A stretch of DNA of 64,000 nt, taken from assembly GCA_963824985.1 (NCBI GenBank), contig CAWGRQ010000047.1, forward strand, positions 62,001 to 126,000, given 5' to 3'. A program made the translations under genes and the position numbers. Position 1 is the first letter of the stretch. The number at the start of each line of letters is the position of its first letter. A model generated the notes under the pieces. The model searched no databases, was not told the origin of the DNA, and worked only from the letters and a program-made list of their open reading frames with translations. This DNA comes from JAFNAG01 sp963824985. Its GTDB lineage: Bacteria; Acidobacteriota; UBA6911. This document shows positions 62,477 to 64,000 of this stretch, piece after piece.

Positions 62477-63432
62477 ATGAAAAGAACCTCAGTTGTTGGC
62501 TGGTCTGCAGTAGGGATTTCCTCGATCATCACCGGCATGTGGGCCTTGTGGGGCACTCTGGAGGCCTTTCACGAAGGCTGGTACTTCGAGTCTCTGACCG
62601 AAAACCTAATATGCACCGCCCAGTACCTCGCCCTGATGCTGATCTTCCTGGTGCTCTCCATGATTCCTCTCCGTTGGCCCAAAGCCGGAGCGGTACTTTA
62701 CTCGGCGGTTGGCATAGGATTTTTTATCTGGATATGCATGACCCGCAGAATTCTTACCCTGGGTGCCGTGCTCGGAATGCTGCCGGTGACCCTACCCCCT
62801 CTTTTCGTCGGAGCCCTTTTCTGGTTAGGCCGCCCTAGACCCGTGAGCCGTGCTTACAAAATCAGCGTTTTTCTTCCCCTGATCGTGGGGGCCGTGTGTG
62901 CTATCGAGCCGGTCACTCGCATTGCCAACCGGTCGATGACGGCGACCGCGGCATGAGGGTAATCGAAGGGAATGGCGTTAAGCTGATCTGGGCGCCCCAG
63001 GGCCCGGGCTGGCCCAACCCGGATCCTCACGACAAGATCTGGAAAACTGAGTGGCGCGGCCCGACCTGGGAAGAAGCGAAACGAACGTGCCGGTATCTCA
63101 CAGCGGACGGGAAGTACATCGCTGACACTCCGCGGGACCTCTGGCGGCTTCCCACTGCAGAGGAAGCGGTCCGGTCAATGGTCCGCCATGGAAAGAATTG
63201 CGGAGGAGTCTGGGACCCTGTCGGTGCCCGCGCTTCCTATTCTACGATGCCTGACAAGGAATCCCCGCTTTGGAATCCGAATTCGGTAATTATCTACTGG
63301 TGGACTTCATCGGAGCGGGACGGCGGACGCGCGTATTACATTGACTTCAACGGCAATGTTTATCCCAGAGACAAGAAATCGGACATCGGCAGCCGTGCTT
63401 TTAGGGCGGTAAGAGATTTCAAGCCAGAATGA
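62477..63432 (+). pseudogene. Membrane protein with C-terminal DUF1566/Lcl-type domain, split by a frame change
   Basis: The first frame (62477-62956, 159 residues) gives a membrane domain with about four helices ('WSAVGISSIITGMWALWGTLEAF', 'LICTAQYLALMLIFLVLSMIP', 'GAVLYSAVGIGFFIWICM', 'YKISVFLPLIVGAVCAIEPVTRIANR'). The second (open from 62896; ATG 62953; to 63432, about 159 residues) gives 'DDGDRGMRVIEGNGVKLIWAPQGPGWP...WEEAKRTC...DLWRLPTAEEAVRSMVRHGKNCGG...YYIDFNGNVYPRDKK...SRAFRAVRDF', a DUF1566/Lcl-like domain. The sequence reads naturally from 'RIANR' into 'VDDGDRGMRVIEG' if one base is changed near 62930, so a single ancestral gene was probably split; two coupled genes (ATGA overlap) are the alternative. 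Confidence 0.7.
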
Positions 63433-63733
63433 ATTCGGCATAACTTGCTTTGGTTTTCTTCCGGTAGCGGTCCACAAACGCCATTCCAGGAGATCCCGGC
63501 TTCAATTGGACGCAGAACTGGCTACCCGTATAAGTGAGGTCGTGCCCCTAAGTTCCCAATCTGGGAAGACTTGGAACCAGCACATTCGCTCACGGGGCGT
63601 ATAGTCGGCTATCCGGACAAAACAGTAGGGGATTCCTTTCCGCCAAGGCGCCAGCGCAATCGTGTCATGGCTCTTGATTAGCACTGCCGGTCGCGGCAGC
63701 GTCATTCTGAAGTCCAGGGAGTATATCTTCTTA
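63433..63733. other. Non-coding stretch before element B
   Basis: About 300 bp following the split gene. No RNA gene, terminator or recognisable protein; both strands carry short open frames without protein character. Confidence 0.4.
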
Positions 63734-63989
63734 GTACTCGTGTTCGTAATTACGGTAACGTTTGCGACGAGCGCGGCGGCCCTGGATGCGCGAAGCGACG
63801 ACGAAGGCGATGTGAGTACATCGTCGAGGAGGAGCGACAGAGCAGACAGGGCCGCCCCGCCGGCGCCCGAAGGGCTGGTGGGCTCTCGCATCGCCTTATC
63901 GGGTCTTGGATCAAGAGAGGGAATGTGGCTGATCCAATCATCCCTGGAGGCCCACCAGCAAACGTTAGCGTAATTATGAATACGAGTAC
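63734..63989. mobile_element. MITE-like element B, TTA target duplication
   Basis: A 256-bp element whose ends GTACTCGTGTTCGTAATTAC and GTAATTATGAATACGAGTAC are imperfect terminal inverted repeats reaching about 31 bp (through ...TAACGTTTG). TTA flanks both ends (63731-63733 and 63990-63992). Its core GAAGGCGATGTGAGTACATCGTCGAGGAGGAGCG (about 63802-63835) matches, in reverse complement, the core of element A at about 44886-44914, though the terminal repeats differ. No transposase is encoded. Confidence 0.85.
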
Positions 63990-64000
63990 TTAGGCTGCCA

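Noticed and set aside
63502..63973. Possible membrane/exported protein at 63662-63973 and minus-strand frames
   Set aside because: Most of the frame lies in MITE-like element B; the hydrophobic stretch is encoded by its left terminal repeat.

Overview
The window reads as a bacterial chromosome segment with GC estimated by eye near 58-60 %. The best guess is an uncultured, respiring member of the Acidobacteriota. This rests on inference, not a phylogenetic marker: an alternative complex III (Act) plus A2-type caa3 oxidase operon, a B12-dependent ribonucleotide reductase, a PPi-type phosphofructokinase, and several uncharacterised protein types (for example 37616-39160) that I associate with that phylum. 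No rRNA, tRNA, CRISPR array, prophage or complete insertion sequence was seen.

Layout. 1-7185: end of an acetamidase/formamidase, a GrpB-family protein, an amino-acid permease, a hypothetical gene coupled to a cyclophilin, and an aldehyde:ferredoxin oxidoreductase with a MoaD/ThiS-like domain fused to its C-terminus. 7400-21592 (all minus strand): a respiratory operon read from high to low coordinate as actA-actB-actC-actD-actE-actF-cytochrome c-sco-coxA-coxC-coxD-coxB-ctaB, ending against a decapitated gltS remnant. Between about 13.95 and 20.7 kb the act genes change frame more than twenty times while keeping family motifs; both flanks are clean. 21.7-30 kb: Tat-exported Fe-type SOD, an ECF sigma factor behind a sigma-54-type promoter, small regulators, DUF72, mutY and a MacB-like ABC exporter. 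30.1-30.7 kb: a 202-bp tandem repeat. 30.7-45 kb: nrdJ with candidate NrdR boxes, a PolB-like exonuclease, an ACT protein, a DUF1684 lipoprotein, a GAF-like/lytic-transglycosylase pair, a second ECF sigma factor, and PPi-PFK. 46-60 kb: aroA-uvrB, nth, an MFS exporter, lepA, a TPR lipoprotein, gmhA with a conserved partner, and uvrA. 60.5-64 kb: an accessory tail with brnTA and higBA toxin-antitoxin loci, a split membrane/DUF1566-like gene and MITE-like elements.

How it works together. ActABCDEF would oxidise quinol and pass electrons through c-type cytochromes (a separate membrane-anchored one and the one fused to CoxB) to the caa3 oxidase; Sco and CtaB supply CuA and haem maturation. MutY, Nth, UvrA and UvrB form a scattered base- and nucleotide-excision repair set.

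The most unusual content is non-coding. One family of small elements, bounded by TGTTTAGCC/GGCTAAACA, carries two different kinds of interior. Two further MITE-like elements have unrelated long terminal inverted repeats, yet share a core sequence and the same TTA target duplication. Three genes have promoters placed so close to the start codon that their mRNAs should be leaderless.
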